NCBI RefSeq assembly: GCF_014858725.1
Contig: NZ_AQGV01000014.1
Location: 1-64,000 of the forward strand
Length of the DNA stretch: 64,000 bases
Reading direction: 5' to 3'
Source of the DNA: Pseudoalteromonas aurantia 208
Lineage (GTDB): Bacteria; Pseudomonadota; Gammaproteobacteria; Enterobacterales; Alteromonadaceae
Below, one piece after another: positions 58,101 through 63,669 of this stretch (position 1 is the stretch's first letter; each line of letters starts with the position of its first letter). Under the pieces are notes generated by a model that saw only the letters and a program-made list of their open reading frames with translations, did no database searches and was not told the DNA's origin. The translations under genes and the position numbers were made by a program.

Positions 58101-59474
58101 GAATGTATTCAAGCACTGCGTCGCAAATTCAGGGGCATATAACTCATTTGCGTACATCAAATTTAACGTTGTTTCTTGACCCACTTCTTCAATGACATCT
58201 AGCTGTAAATCAAACGGCATACCAAAGCGGTAAAACTCAAAGTCCAGTAGTGCTACACCACCCAGTTGCTGCAAACTCTTTTTGTTGCGACGCAAATAAT
58301 TAAACATCACTTGAAAAATAGGGTGAACACCCGTTTGACGCTCAGGCTTTAATGCTTTAAGCAAATGTTCAAATGGTAAATCCTGATTACCCTGCCCTAT
58401 TTTTGACACATGTGACGCTTGTTCAAGTAACGAACTAAAGCTCTCATGATGTTCAATAGTGAGTGGGTAAGCTTGGGTATTAACGAAAAAGCCAACAAGA
58501 TTAAATGTTTCACTGAGATGACGATTCGCAACCGGTACCCCAACTTGAATACGCGTTGCATTGGCAAAACGAGATAAGAGCACTTGCCAAGCAGTCAGTA
58601 ACACCAGATATGGCGTCACATTGTTTGCTTTTGCGAGCATAGATACTTTATGCCATACTGGTTCATCTAATACTTGGATCTGGGTCTTAACACTATATTG
58701 CCCAGAATGACGCGCTTGATTATTAGCGGGTAGGCGTAGCGGCTCATCGGCTTGCAATAACTTCTGCCAAACCTCTAACTGTTTCGCATATAAGTCTTGT
58801 TGGTCTTGCTTGTTTAACCATTTTGCAAAGCCCAGATAACCCACTTTTTCAACCGTTTCACTAGACGCTTTCCCTTCACTCAATGCGACGTAAATAGCGA
58901 CGAATTCATCCAGCAGCTGCTGCATTGAAGTACCATCAGCAATAATATGGTGTAACGTGACCACCAAACTACTATCATTACCTTGGTTGACCACACCCAC
59001 TCGCAACAATGGTCCTTCAACCAAGTCAAAGGGCTGGACAACTATTTGCCTTAACTGTGCATCTCGTTGCGCTAAATCAACCGCGGTTGTTTCAAAAAAA
59101 GTAAAGGTTTGATCACCACCATCGATTTGCCAAACATCTTGTAAATCACCCTCTACAAATTTAATCCGCAAAGCATCATGCCGCTGACAAAGCTGTTCAA
59201 ACGCACTGTTTACGCGATGGGTATCAAGTAAGCCTTCAAAATGTAATGCCCCACCCAAGTTATATGTGACATTGTCAGGGTCTAATTTCCAAGCATACCA
59301 AAGAATTTTTTGAGCAGGCGTTAAAGGAACTAATTCTCCATCCGCGATATGCTCTGAAATATGTGTGCCGACGCCAGAGTTTGCACCGCTGATCATTTGT
59401 TGTAACTTATTTTTATCAGCTTCCGATAAAGAAGAAAGTTGTCTGTTTTTTCTGGTACGTCTTTGCCGTGACAT
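43152..59474 (-). CDS. Four-module siderophore non-ribosomal peptide synthetase
   Basis: A single 5440-residue synthetase with order C-A-T-E / C-A-T / C-A-T-E / C-A-T-TE. Approximate marks: C1 HHIIADG 175; A1 652; T1 serine 1039; E1 HHLAVDG 1220; C2 1687; A2 2174; T2 2562; C3 2746; A3 3223; T3 3609; E2 HHLVVDG 3790; C4 4254; A4 4741; T4 5129; TE GWSMG 5254. Codes read by hand: A1 DVWHLSLVDK (serine), A2 and A4 DGEVCGGVTK (a basic residue of the ornithine/lysine type), A3 DATKVGEVGK (asparagine). E domains make Ser and Asn the D forms; C2 and C4 have the DCL-like HHLLTDGWS. With DHB, hydroxylation and formylation encoded nearby, the product is predicted as DHB-D-Ser-fhOrn-D-Asn-fhOrn, released linear or cyclised. 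I chose the ATG at 59474 (GGAG seven nt upstream) over an upstream frame start. All core motifs look intact. Confidence 0.93.
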   Translation of the reverse strand: MSRQRRTRKNRQLSSLSEADKNKLQQMISGANSGVGTHISEHIADGELVPLTPAQKILWYAWKLDPDNVTYNLGGALHFEGLLDTHRVNSAFEQLCQRHDALRIKFVEGDLQDVWQIDGGDQTFTFFETTAVDLAQRDAQLRQIVVQPFDLVEGPLLRVGVVNQGNDSSLVVTLHHIIADGTSMQQLLDEFVAIYVALSEGKASSETVEKVGYLGFAKWLNKQDQQDLYAKQLEVWQKLLQADEPLRLPANNQARHSGQYSVKTQIQVLDEPVWHKVSMLAKANNVTPYLVLLTAWQVLLSRFANATRIQVGVPVANRHLSETFNLVGFFVNTQAYPLTIEHHESFSSLLEQASHVSKIGQGNQDLPFEHLLKALKPERQTGVHPIFQVMFNYLRRNKKSLQQLGGVALLDFEFYRFGMPFDLQLDVIEEVGQETTLNLMYANELYAPEFATQCLNTFHMVLTEVLEHINVPMAHLPLLAEKDLQRLAVWNVGSSPHSFITPVQQIIHDQSQKTPTRIAVSFKDETVTYEQLDIRANRLAHCLLAKGVRAEDKVGVVFERSVGMVVSLLAVLKAGAAYVPIDPTLPLERIDYIAQSSALALFLTDDSHKSLSQLAEIAPMVPVDTLELDEYESSVPNLITHATQLAYVIYTSGSTGNPKGVGNTHEAIYNRIAWQQSAYPLSVDDVVLQKTPFGFDVSVWEFFWPLMYGAKLVVAQPEAHKDSSRLLEVITKERVTTVHFVPSMLQAFINHEGVSSARSIKRILCSGEALPSEVQAKALQLLPNTEVYNLYGPTEAAVDVSHFTCHGNANVSVPIGSPIDGIKLLVLDSGLRLSPIGVAGELYIGGIGLARGYLHRADLTAERFVANPFSNDGERLYRTGDLVHWNAQGQLEYLGRTDHQVKIRGFRIELGEIEACLHAIDEVNEAVVIADKGPSGQRLVAYVSAAESIELDSEQIQNQLAEALPDYMVPSLLMVLPALPLNSNGKIDRNALPQASLTSSQIYQAPQSDNEAMLANIWQETLGVDKVGRLDNFFELGGDSIISLQIVAKVRQVGYVVTPKQMFEQQDIARLALQLEALDVSSIPEQTVTGTAKLLPIQAEFFAKPMIEYNHWNQAIMLRSEQHFNEPALQNAVSAILLYHDALRLRYTRTECDQWQQDYSAFDELLLESSYWSRSVQEKDVTALAEEAQRSLDIESGPIARFVNMQLDDGSARLLIVIHHLAVDGVSWRTLINDFMTAYEAAQRNEEIALGLKSHSYQYWAEQISQYPQLFEGEFSYWQSHSVKPLQLPNLNAQGSQAMSESGVISVILEQATTQALLQNSSHAYRTQINELLLSALSEAVYGWTEDTHICVNLEGHGRETWEDTSDLSRSVGWYTSLFPVSLTRAKALSDTIKNTKEQLRSVPNKGIGYGAFKYYGNPQEQAELQQQPMGQIEFNYLGQTDNTFEKTEQGLSLTLADESVGASFSPKYPQQTELVINGKVFAGQLQFDISFSTARLLHHDVQVFADKLYQSLCAVVEHCQQARPTLTPSDAPLAKMSQAELDELPIELSQLQTLYPLSPMQEGMLFHSLYDEGEAYINQTCLEIENLDVERFKHAWQQVVSRHDALRTGFLTERQQTLQYVMRSLIPQWHELDWQSYDEHELPQLLTQQAQSDSKAGFDLTNDPGLTRLTLVKLAAQKYHFIWTTHHLLTDGWSSSAMMGEVLQAYEGKTLPVAQGQYEQYIAYLMKQDQVSNLAFWAKETARLSEPSYLTSVIGDEHTDGEYNAYAIEFDEPQTQKLIEFSQQNRVTLNTLIQGSWSFLLSRYLNRASVCFGATTSGRPTDLFASESSQGMFINTVPVVATVDPAMTISAWLQALQNDNLQAREHEFTPLYDIQKQAGEYLELNKEGLFDTLMVFENYPISKAVQTRDEQDTQFSVLAAREETTYPLTLGVLVDSSLSITFTYQGWKISAAGVETIAKQLKGLLLAFIANNTQLLSALSLVTPAQAESLRTQGFGDEFVPYISGTETPIYIPNGEAPTLRAEQYQDVVSTLNQLAEQTPDAEAVACDGLSYTFKELYEKSSQLAYYLREQGVVAEQKVGVALERSRDLPVAFLAILKAGAVYVPMDLSYPEQRLAYMIKDSQMQHILVSDNRIAELAGEAQLHCLPEITLNDSWQMETVYPAQGAYVIYTSGSTGNPKGVLVSRGSIGMHCRSIGRRYGLSASDRELIFMSFCFDGAHERWLSAVTHGGTVVIRPEKQWDLQETYENMHAQRVSVVVFPPVFLRELAAYVEQIGNPPPVRVYCFGGDAMPQASFELAQRVLKPAFFINGYGPTETVVTPLTWKALPGSSFDSVYAPIGEVLGQRQAWILDDQLNLVLPGMIGELYMAEEVGLARGYLNRPDLTAERFVADPFKEDGSRLYRTGDLVRWNADNQMEYLGRTDHQVKIRGFRIELGEIESLLRKSAGVNEAVVIADDTPSGKRLVGYVSGHDEGLLDVVALKATLAQQLPDYMVPSVLMALAELPTNSNGKIDRKALPKAQLESEKAYVAPEGELETLLAEIWCEVLGVEQVGRFDNFFALGGDSINSLRLIALAKSHDITLSVQDIFTSTDLYSLALQSLSSSENTISPLLRAERAQQTLSYAQERQWFLWKLAPDSDAYHITGGLILEGTLDFTALQTAFDYVLEKHDALRTRFVEHQDASVTQVVEQGVKANIQRLDGSTKNVESDTFKSDLVKKPFDLTTDKLLRVGLITHAQDKHELIVVMHHIVSDGWSLNLIIADFVAGYSAALKGDSLAVELQPRYSDYAQWQKQWLEEGEDARQLAYWKTNLGDSHPVLELPADLQSDQQEYSNGIAIHAIPKALKAQLSHYAKDQGSTLFALLMSAWHVLLHRYSGQSDIRVGMPIANRQHIESQSIVGFFVNTQVIRSVLSADMALGQVVNVITESLQGAQANQDLPFEKLVDGLELERNLNRSPLFQVMLNYQRQEDNLLSQLPELTISEAKLPTNSAQFELLLEAIEDTEGEVTLYLNYAIELYSDNRVQELLDGFMSILTDIALRPEQTVSSVELLLEHTVGHLIAFGRGNECNKPKMLLHESIEYHSVNTPNQIALRDEEESITYGQLALKVSRLCAYLQANDVLVEDQVGVIFNRNIDMVVSLLAIHQAGAAYVPIDPNLPSDRVKYIVSSSTLKLILTDGSAANFTELAQLSEIHELQDIVYSSDEPHHYPHMSKDNLAYVIYTSGSTGQPKGVAVTHQGLSNYLSYAQAAYLPNVSSSLVSSTLSFDATVTSLLVPLYSGKTVTLLASGDEELSNLIAHLQQSNDATLYKITPAHIDAMLASDLLTTNEQAHCFVVGGDKLLSSTVAQLKALFPYAQIINEYGPTETVVGCSVFNIGNETNERWDVIPITDAIENTQLYVLSDALTLMPIGVPGELYIAGEGLARGYLNQGALTSERFIANPFSDDGARLYRTGDLVRWSFDGELEYLGRTDHQVKVRGFRIELGEIEANLCNIPTVNEAIVVADETENGTQLVAYIVADDDIEYDALKEILRNNLPSYMIPDIFVTLASFPLTNNGKVNRSALPKVDRAAELDFVAPEGELEIMLAAIWRSILGVEQVGRHDNFFELGGDSIVSLQIIAKLRQAGYLVTPKQVFEQQSIARLVNCLIVMEDEDLIEQSVFGEVELLPIQSSFFKNEMVDRSHWNQAVMLHSDQALDDVALNAAISQLVESHDALRMRYYQDEMGGWSQEYTEYREDFVEQNMWLHDVDVADIEQLAQQAQESLDITHGSMMRVVQMRVNDGTYRLLFVIHHLVVDGVSWRVLLDDLAVAYEQAIEGKSLTLALKSHSYQYWADRVREYPSQFKDEFAYWSEQVTQPLQLPNLNAQGSALALHRAAVSVSLDKVRTESLLHDAPKVYRTQINDLLLSALSEALYQWLGQSKVSINLEGHGREPWEQGVDLSRTVGWFTTLYPIVLQRMPSLAHTIIANKENLRAIPNKGIGYSAFKFNGTDEEQAQLQQSSLSQIEFNYLGQFDNGTVHDSTSVWRLASESSGKATSDNIAMNSELAINGQVLNGALSFEISFSQARLNNEDVAQFAAHFEAALQQVVAHCQTTQGTLTPSDVPLTKLSQTQLDALPLNLSNVDDLYPLSPMQEGMLFHSMFEQSSAYINQTCFEVKGLDVARFKQAWQSVIARHDVLRTGFVCTDNFNLQFVAKETDQSWQELDWQNSKLDKAAFITQAQADRERGFDFINDPGLTRLTLIHTGATEHYLIWTSHHLLTDGWSTSVMMGEILQAYEGMSLPKDTVQYKDYITYLKEQDASTNLAYWQHETSRLTGPSYLTSVLNGDSEFRQYGKQYIHFDETQTVSLTAFAKQNHVTINTVIQGAWALLLSRYLNRDTVCFGATTSGRPTDMAGSGACLGMFINTIPVIAEIDPAQSLSTWLQSIQTASVRSREFEFTPLYDIQKQAGERLDLNIEGLFDTLMVFENYPISETLQNGEGKDTAFDVVNSAEETNYPVSLGVEIEALLKITLTYQHDKVSTVSANMLSKQLESLILAMVSNQNQLLSALSLVTPAQAESLRTQGFGDEFVPYISGTETPIYIPNGAAPTLRAEQYQDVVSTLNQLAEQTPDAEAVACDGLSYTFKELYEKSSQLAYYLREQGVVAEQKVGVALERSRDLPVAFLAILKAGAVYVPMDLSYPEQRLAYMIKDSQMQHILVSDNRIAELAGEAQLHCLPEIALNDSWQMETVYPAQGAYVIYTSGSTGNPKGVLVSRGSIGMHCRSIGRRYGLSASDRELIFMSFCFDGAHERWLSAVTHGGTVVIRPEKQWDLQETYENMHAQRVSVVVFPPVFLRELAAYVEQIGNPPPVRVYCFGGDAMPQASFELAQRVLKPAFFINGYGPTETVVTPLTWKALPGSSFDSVYAPIGEVLGQRQAWILDDQLNLVLPGMIGELYMAEEVGLARGYLNRPDLTAERFVADPFKEDGSRLYRTGDLVRWNADNQMEYLGRTDHQVKIRGFRIELGEIESLLRKSAGVNEAVVIADDTPSGKRLVGYVSGHDEGLLDVVALKATLAQQLPDYMVPSVLMALAELPTNSNGKIDRKALPKAQLESEKAYVAPEGELETLLAEIWREVLGVEQVGRFDNFFALGGDSINGLKVTSQWQQRHHLPFNIRLLWQAPDLSSLVNALLSDAIPSVHSLNSLIATGPNLFCLHEGSGLTIAYRPLAQRLEGRVNCIGIAPDDAFDMQSDLQQLANHYASEILRYQQSGPYYLAGWSMGAPIALLVANTLSDLGHTVSMVQLIDSWNPFEYQNSEILMWHQWISKWVMQHVIAREDEVEAVVETYIAANTEAVMPLVDLLMQYKESFSEEVTNLPATELVTLIQVAYHLYTTSRRPINYKVVNSAGIHCWWSSDTSTESTANYYGGLGQSLPETRLEYDHQGIVMSSEVLDGIEQAMEKFL
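44074..45851 (-). repeat. Duplicated A-T segment, module 4 copy
   Basis: This 1778-bp stretch matches 51775-53552 without gaps (constant offset 7701). I counted about 33 substitutions by eye, roughly 98% identity, mostly silent. It runs from the C-A linker (LLSALSLVTPAQAES) to the carrier-domain core (GGDSIN), so it is an adenylation-carrier cassette. Sequence on both sides is clearly diverged. Confidence 0.9.
51775..53552 (-). repeat. Duplicated A-T segment, module 2 copy
   Basis: Partner of 44074-45851, encoding the module 2 adenylation domain and the start of its carrier domain. The two proteins differ at only about three residues here (for example Cys for Arg in the WCEVLG/WREVLG linker) and have the same ten-residue code, so both modules should load the same amino acid. 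Confidence 0.9.
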
Positions 59475-59607
59475 TCTGGCTCCACTCAACATAAATTGGT
59501 TCAAATTTAATATGTGAGCTAGACGAATAGAAACCTGAAAAATCAAGCATTGCAGTGCTTTATTTTATTGATGAGTAAGACAAAAGCAATGTGAGTTGGC
59601 GCGCAAG

Positions 59608-59642
59608 ATGTACGCTGTGGTTATTTGCCTCACAGCGTACAT
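59608..59642. repeat. Perfect 12-bp inverted repeat between receptor and NRPS genes
   Basis: ATGTACGCTGTG and CACAGCGTACAT flank an 11-base loop, 14 nt downstream of the receptor stop and about 130 nt before the NRPS start on the same strand. There is no T-run, so it may be a 3'-end stabilising hairpin, a factor-dependent terminator, or an operator for the NRPS. Confidence 0.5.
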
Positions 59643-59655
59643 TAATTATAGAGAA

Positions 59656-61746
59656 TTACAGATTATATGTTACAGAAAAACCAACGGTTCGCGGCTCTGT
59701 TAATTGACCTGAGGTAATTACACCTGTCACTGGTGCACGCTCAATTGCTGTTTCATTCACTTGGTCAAATGCATTATTAACATACGCATCTACTCGCCAA
59801 TCTTCCGCAATATAAGCAACTGAAACACGAGTTTCTGTGTAACTATCCGTTTGATATAAATCAGCCTGACTAATTTGGACCTGAGGGTTATTTGCCAAAT
59901 GACTGCGTAGTAATTTGCTTTGATAGTCACTTGTATAACGCGTATTTAAACTGAATTGAACATTATCTGTTAACCAATAATCAGCGCCAATACTTGCCGT
60001 CACGCTCGGTGCCATAGGTAACTCTTGACCTAGCAAGTGCTGATTATTGCTATCTGCACTTTCAACACTCGTATGTAATGAGCCGAAACTACCTGACAAG
60101 ATCAGCGAGTCTGTGGCTGCATAGCTTAACTCAGCTTCAAATCCATAACTGTCCACTTCATCAATGTTATGAATAATTGTATCCCATGGCTGACCTGATG
60201 CACCAGTTGCAAGCACTTGGTAATCCGAGTAATTGTTATAGAAAACATTTGCTGCGAGATTTAACGCGTCTCCCCATGATTTACGTACACTGACCTCGAA
60301 CGTATCAACATATTCTGGATCATAGCTATATACAGTAGAAGAAGCCCAGCTAAAATCACCGCCACCCGAGTTGTACCCTTTTCTGAAGCTCACGCCAAGC
60401 GTGAGTTCTTCATCAATAGTATGTAAATAAGCGATTTTTGGTAAGTAAAGCGTCTCATCATTGGCAATAATAAATGAGGCACCTGATGCCGCTCTAAATT
60501 CGCGATGTTGCTTCTCTTTCTCAATTCGGCCACCAGCTATAACTTGGCCTTGCTCGGAAACACTAACAGTAACCTCACCGTAAATCGCATCAGATGACGA
60601 GTCATCATCCCCTTCATATACACCTTTATTAAAGAAAGCTTGCTCACGATCATACTTATACACACCAAAGTGTCCACTCAACCCATCATCAAAAGCAAAG
60701 CCAAATTTACCATCGATAGTTTGACTTTCATCGTCCATGCGAACGTGCCACACGAGTGGGTATTGATGAAATTCATAACTATAATCAACGTCAGATACCA
60801 ATAATTCAATGTCAAAGTTATCATTTATTTCATAAGACGTTTTTAGTGAGGTATGCTGACTGTCTACGTCTTTGTCACGGGCATATGATGTATCGCTGTC
60901 CCAAGGTGTTGAGATAGTACGACTCGCAAGATCCGGACCATCTAAATACCAGTAACGGAATCCCTCTTCTTGTGTATCAACATAACTCAATAACATGTCT
61001 AACCCATCAACTTGTGATGGTGTCCATTGTAACTTAGCATTAATACGCGTCATGCCAATCGGCTTTGGATCAAAAGGGTATGCGTCACCGTCAGCCAACT
61101 GAAACTGAGAATGGTGTTCTCTATCCACATTTTGTACCGTGAAGCGATATGCGAGTTCATTCTCTATAATTGGCGCAGACACCATGGCTGAAAGCTCTTT
61201 GCTTTGCGTTTTATTGGCATATCCTGCTCTTACCGATGCTTCTAGTCTATCCATGGAAGGCGTATTTGTCGTGACGTAAATGATCCCTCCCATGCTGTTT
61301 CGACCACTATTAGACGACTGTGGTCCACGTAACACTTCAATTTGCTGTACATCCCACAAACCAAGATCACCGGTTAACGTGGCTACAAACGGTTCCGCTA
61401 CACCATCTGTCATCACCGCAACACGTGCTTTAGCGCCTGAAGTGAAAGAATATGACCCTGTAGCAATACCTTCCCCTTTCACCCCTCGAATACTTGGCAA
61501 ACTATCTGAAAAAACTACATTTGCAATATCCGATAAAATATCGACGTATGAATCTGACTGCCCATTGGCCAGCTCTTCACTCGTAATTACCGCAACCGAA
61601 GATGTGGTGTCTTTTAAAGAGCGACCTGCTTTCTCACCATAAACAACAATATTCTCTATCGACGTAATTTGTTCTTTTTCATCCGCTGAAACAGCTGCCG
61701 ATACTGCCAAGGCAACCGGAACCATACAAAATGCCAGTTTATTCAT
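59656..61746 (-). CDS. TonB-dependent siderophore receptor
   Basis: An outer-membrane gated barrel of 696 residues, expected to import the ferric form of the product made here. A signal peptide (about 1-21, ending VSA) is followed by a TonB-box-like ENIVVYG (about 31). The plug domain has VQQIEVLRGPQSS and the GRNSMGGIIYV motif (about 133-157). The 22-strand barrel ends GFSVTYNL. AGGA lies eight nt before the ATG. It is upstream of the NRPS gene on the same strand; the two may share iron-regulated transcription. Substrate assignment comes from position only. Confidence 0.9.
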   Translation of the reverse strand: MNKLAFCMVPVALAVSAAVSADEKEQITSIENIVVYGEKAGRSLKDTTSSVAVITSEELANGQSDSYVDILSDIANVVFSDSLPSIRGVKGEGIATGSYSFTSGAKARVAVMTDGVAEPFVATLTGDLGLWDVQQIEVLRGPQSSNSGRNSMGGIIYVTTNTPSMDRLEASVRAGYANKTQSKELSAMVSAPIIENELAYRFTVQNVDREHHSQFQLADGDAYPFDPKPIGMTRINAKLQWTPSQVDGLDMLLSYVDTQEEGFRYWYLDGPDLASRTISTPWDSDTSYARDKDVDSQHTSLKTSYEINDNFDIELLVSDVDYSYEFHQYPLVWHVRMDDESQTIDGKFGFAFDDGLSGHFGVYKYDREQAFFNKGVYEGDDDSSSDAIYGEVTVSVSEQGQVIAGGRIEKEKQHREFRAASGASFIIANDETLYLPKIAYLHTIDEELTLGVSFRKGYNSGGGDFSWASSTVYSYDPEYVDTFEVSVRKSWGDALNLAANVFYNNYSDYQVLATGASGQPWDTIIHNIDEVDSYGFEAELSYAATDSLILSGSFGSLHTSVESADSNNQHLLGQELPMAPSVTASIGADYWLTDNVQFSLNTRYTSDYQSKLLRSHLANNPQVQISQADLYQTDSYTETRVSVAYIAEDWRVDAYVNNAFDQVNETAIERAPVTGVITSGQLTEPRTVGFSVTYNL

Positions 61747-61821
61747 TATTTCATCCTAAATTATAGTTAGCCGACCAACAGACGAACTAAATGAAGAGAA
61801 ATTTAAGAATAATAGGAACTA

Positions 61822-61840
61822 ATTTCATTTATCATTACAA
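61822..61840 (-). promoter_or_regulatory. Possible Fur box upstream of the receptor gene
   Basis: The minus strand reads GTAATGATAAATGAAATTA, sharing the continuous core TAATGATAA with the Fur consensus but with a weak second arm. It lies about 75-95 bp upstream of the receptor start in the 275-bp gap before it. The rest of that gap shows no other clear site. Confidence 0.35.
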
Positions 61841-62021
61841 TTCAACATGTAACATTAAAGCCTCACTATGGACAGCACTTTATATTGTGTAGAAAAGCAA
61901 CCATAAATGCACAAATACAATACTGCGTTGTCTGAGTGGAAATTGCATCATTTAGTGTCCATGATGCAATAATTAATGCCTGATACGGTCCTATATTCAC
62001 CAAATTGGCATTTGAATGAGG

Positions 62022-62912
62022 TTACACTTTTTCTTCTGAGGTTATCTTGGTCTTAGCTAACACATGAAGCCCTTGAATCATGGCTGGAAATAGACTCTGC
62101 TGAAAGTTATTCCAACGTAGTTCAAAAATTGTATCGGTAGGTGTGATCTTGGTATTTAGAACATCATGAATAACTGGACCTGAATCAATCCCCTGATCAA
62201 CATAATGCAGTGAGGCACCCGTTTTATCAATCACTTCTGTGTCAACCATTTCCATTGTCTGCCAATTAATAACCTGTTTACCTTGCGCACCATACAGGGC
62301 ATCCAGTGTAGCAGTTGCACCTCTGCGCTGATAAACAGAGTCCTCTTTTGTGATCCCTGGGTGAATATTAACAATACGCTTTGCGTAAGCACTCTCTTCA
62401 CTCGCCAATTGATCCAAAATAACAATAAGTCCATCTAACAACACCACATCAGCATCCAACTCATCCAGCTTACTTTCTAAGCGCTGCTCAAAATCTCGCT
62501 TTCCTTCTCGCCATAGTTGTGACCCTTTTGACAACTTACGGTAACTCGAAGGTACACAACATAACAGCTCATCGACGAGCGTATTGCCTACTTTGAGTGT
62601 TTCAGGATAAATCCATTCAGCGTTACAAGCCACTCGCGATGTTCCGTAGTCTTGCAATTTTTGACTATCAAGCGAGTGTGTTAAATCGTCGTCAAAAATA
62701 ACGCCGCTCAACTCATACAGCTCCCCCAAATCACTGCTATTTAGCTGCATCACTAGATGCTCTAATGGTGAGGTCATGTAACGTGTTTCATCTTTATATG
62801 CAATCATTCTACCCGCCATATCTGCCGCAGCATTACGCAAGGAGCACACATATACTAGTTTTAATCTACCCATAGTCTCATCACCCATTTTTTTGTACTT
62901 CTTTAAACCCAT
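62022..62912 (-). CDS. N5-hydroxyornithine formyltransferase (PvdF-like)
   Basis: A formyl-tetrahydrofolate-dependent transferase of 296 residues that should formylate N5-hydroxyornithine into the hydroxamate ligand. The formyltransferase core shows the Asn/His pair in IVNIHPGITK (about residue 183) and an aspartate-containing HYVDQGIDSGPVI loop (about 237), the catalytic arrangement of this fold. The N-terminal part is longer than in methionyl-tRNA or purine formyltransferases, as in PvdF. An internal ATG at 62873 (GGTGATGAG upstream) may be the true start, giving 283 residues. MITE copy 3 lies 64 bp upstream. Confidence 0.82.
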   Translation of the reverse strand: MGLKKYKKMGDETMGRLKLVYVCSLRNAAADMAGRMIAYKDETRYMTSPLEHLVMQLNSSDLGELYELSGVIFDDDLTHSLDSQKLQDYGTSRVACNAEWIYPETLKVGNTLVDELLCCVPSSYRKLSKGSQLWREGKRDFEQRLESKLDELDADVVLLDGLIVILDQLASEESAYAKRIVNIHPGITKEDSVYQRRGATATLDALYGAQGKQVINWQTMEMVDTEVIDKTGASLHYVDQGIDSGPVIHDVLNTKITPTDTIFELRWNNFQQSLFPAMIQGLHVLAKTKITSEEKV

Positions 62913-62976
62913 AACTCACATGTTACGAATTACACTATCCCATCATCAGACGCTGTACTCAGGTAAATATTTACTT

Positions 62977-63169
62977 AACCTCAGGTTTGGATAAGGGTTT
63001 TGGAATAGAAAATGTTTTGCAAACAAACTTACGTACAATCCAATGATGATATTTTGTTCAATATCAAGGCGCTTTTATGCAGTAATAGCGGGCTATTACA
63101 AATGAAAGCAACGCCGAGAGTGAGAAAAATCGCTTTATTGGGCAAATTCGCTTATCCAGAGCTGAGGTT
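62977..63169. mobile_element. 193-bp MITE, copy 3 (inverted)
   Basis: Same element as copies 1 and 2 but in opposite orientation, flanked by ACTT (62973-62976 and 63170-63173). It sits 64 bp upstream of the formyltransferase start, so it could supply or disturb that promoter. Confidence 0.85.
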
Positions 63170-63327
63170 ACTTACTCTGTGCTCTATTGATACGCTCTAC
63201 ACATCAATCTCACTAGACCAATACAGGCATAAAATCTGCGATGCGTGCCAATGCGTGTGTTATTTTGTTACTCATTATCAATATTGATCACCAGCTCGAC
63301 GGCATAATAGGTAACTTGGATAAGATA

Positions 63328-63367
63328 AAACCCATGCATCAAGACGGGCGCTCAATGCATGGGTTAT
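63328..63367 (-). terminator. Hairpin resembling a minus-strand terminator
   Basis: CCCATGCAT and ATGCATGGG form a nine-bp stem with a 15-base loop; in the minus strand it is followed by TTTTATC. The only gene it could serve is the partial receptor gene ending at 63670, but the 263-bp element now lies between them. The rest of 63174-63384 shows nothing else. Confidence 0.5.
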
Positions 63368-63384
63368 TGTAGGAAACACTTTTA

Positions 63385-63647
63385 GGGGCTGTTGATCTTT
63401 CAGGTTCCTTTTTGCAGCAGTTTGATTGGCTTTTATACAAGGCAGAGGCTGCGTAGCATGGTTATTCCATGTGAGTCAGCCGATAACATAGTAGAAAAGC
63501 CAATCAAGCGCTGCCTACTGGTTCTTTTGAGCGCCCTTTTCTCTTTGTTGCTTAATATTCGCTTAGATCACTAAGCCACACATTAAGCGCCGCGATAAAA
63601 GCACGCTCAAAGAGAACAAAAATAGAACAGCAAAGATCAACAGCCCC
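63385..63647. mobile_element. 263-bp MITE-like element with TA duplication
   Basis: Inverted ends GGGGCTGTTGATCTTT and AAAGATCAACAGCCCC, with weaker match continuing inward, are flanked by TA on both sides (63383-63384 and 63648-63649). An internal pair GATTGGCTTTT / AAAAGCCAATC adds further fold-back potential. No transposase inside. A TA target suggests mobilisation by an IS630/Tc1-type enzyme, which is inference. Only one copy is in the window. Confidence 0.75.
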
Positions 63648-63669
63648 TAGTTAAACAACTTAAAACCCC

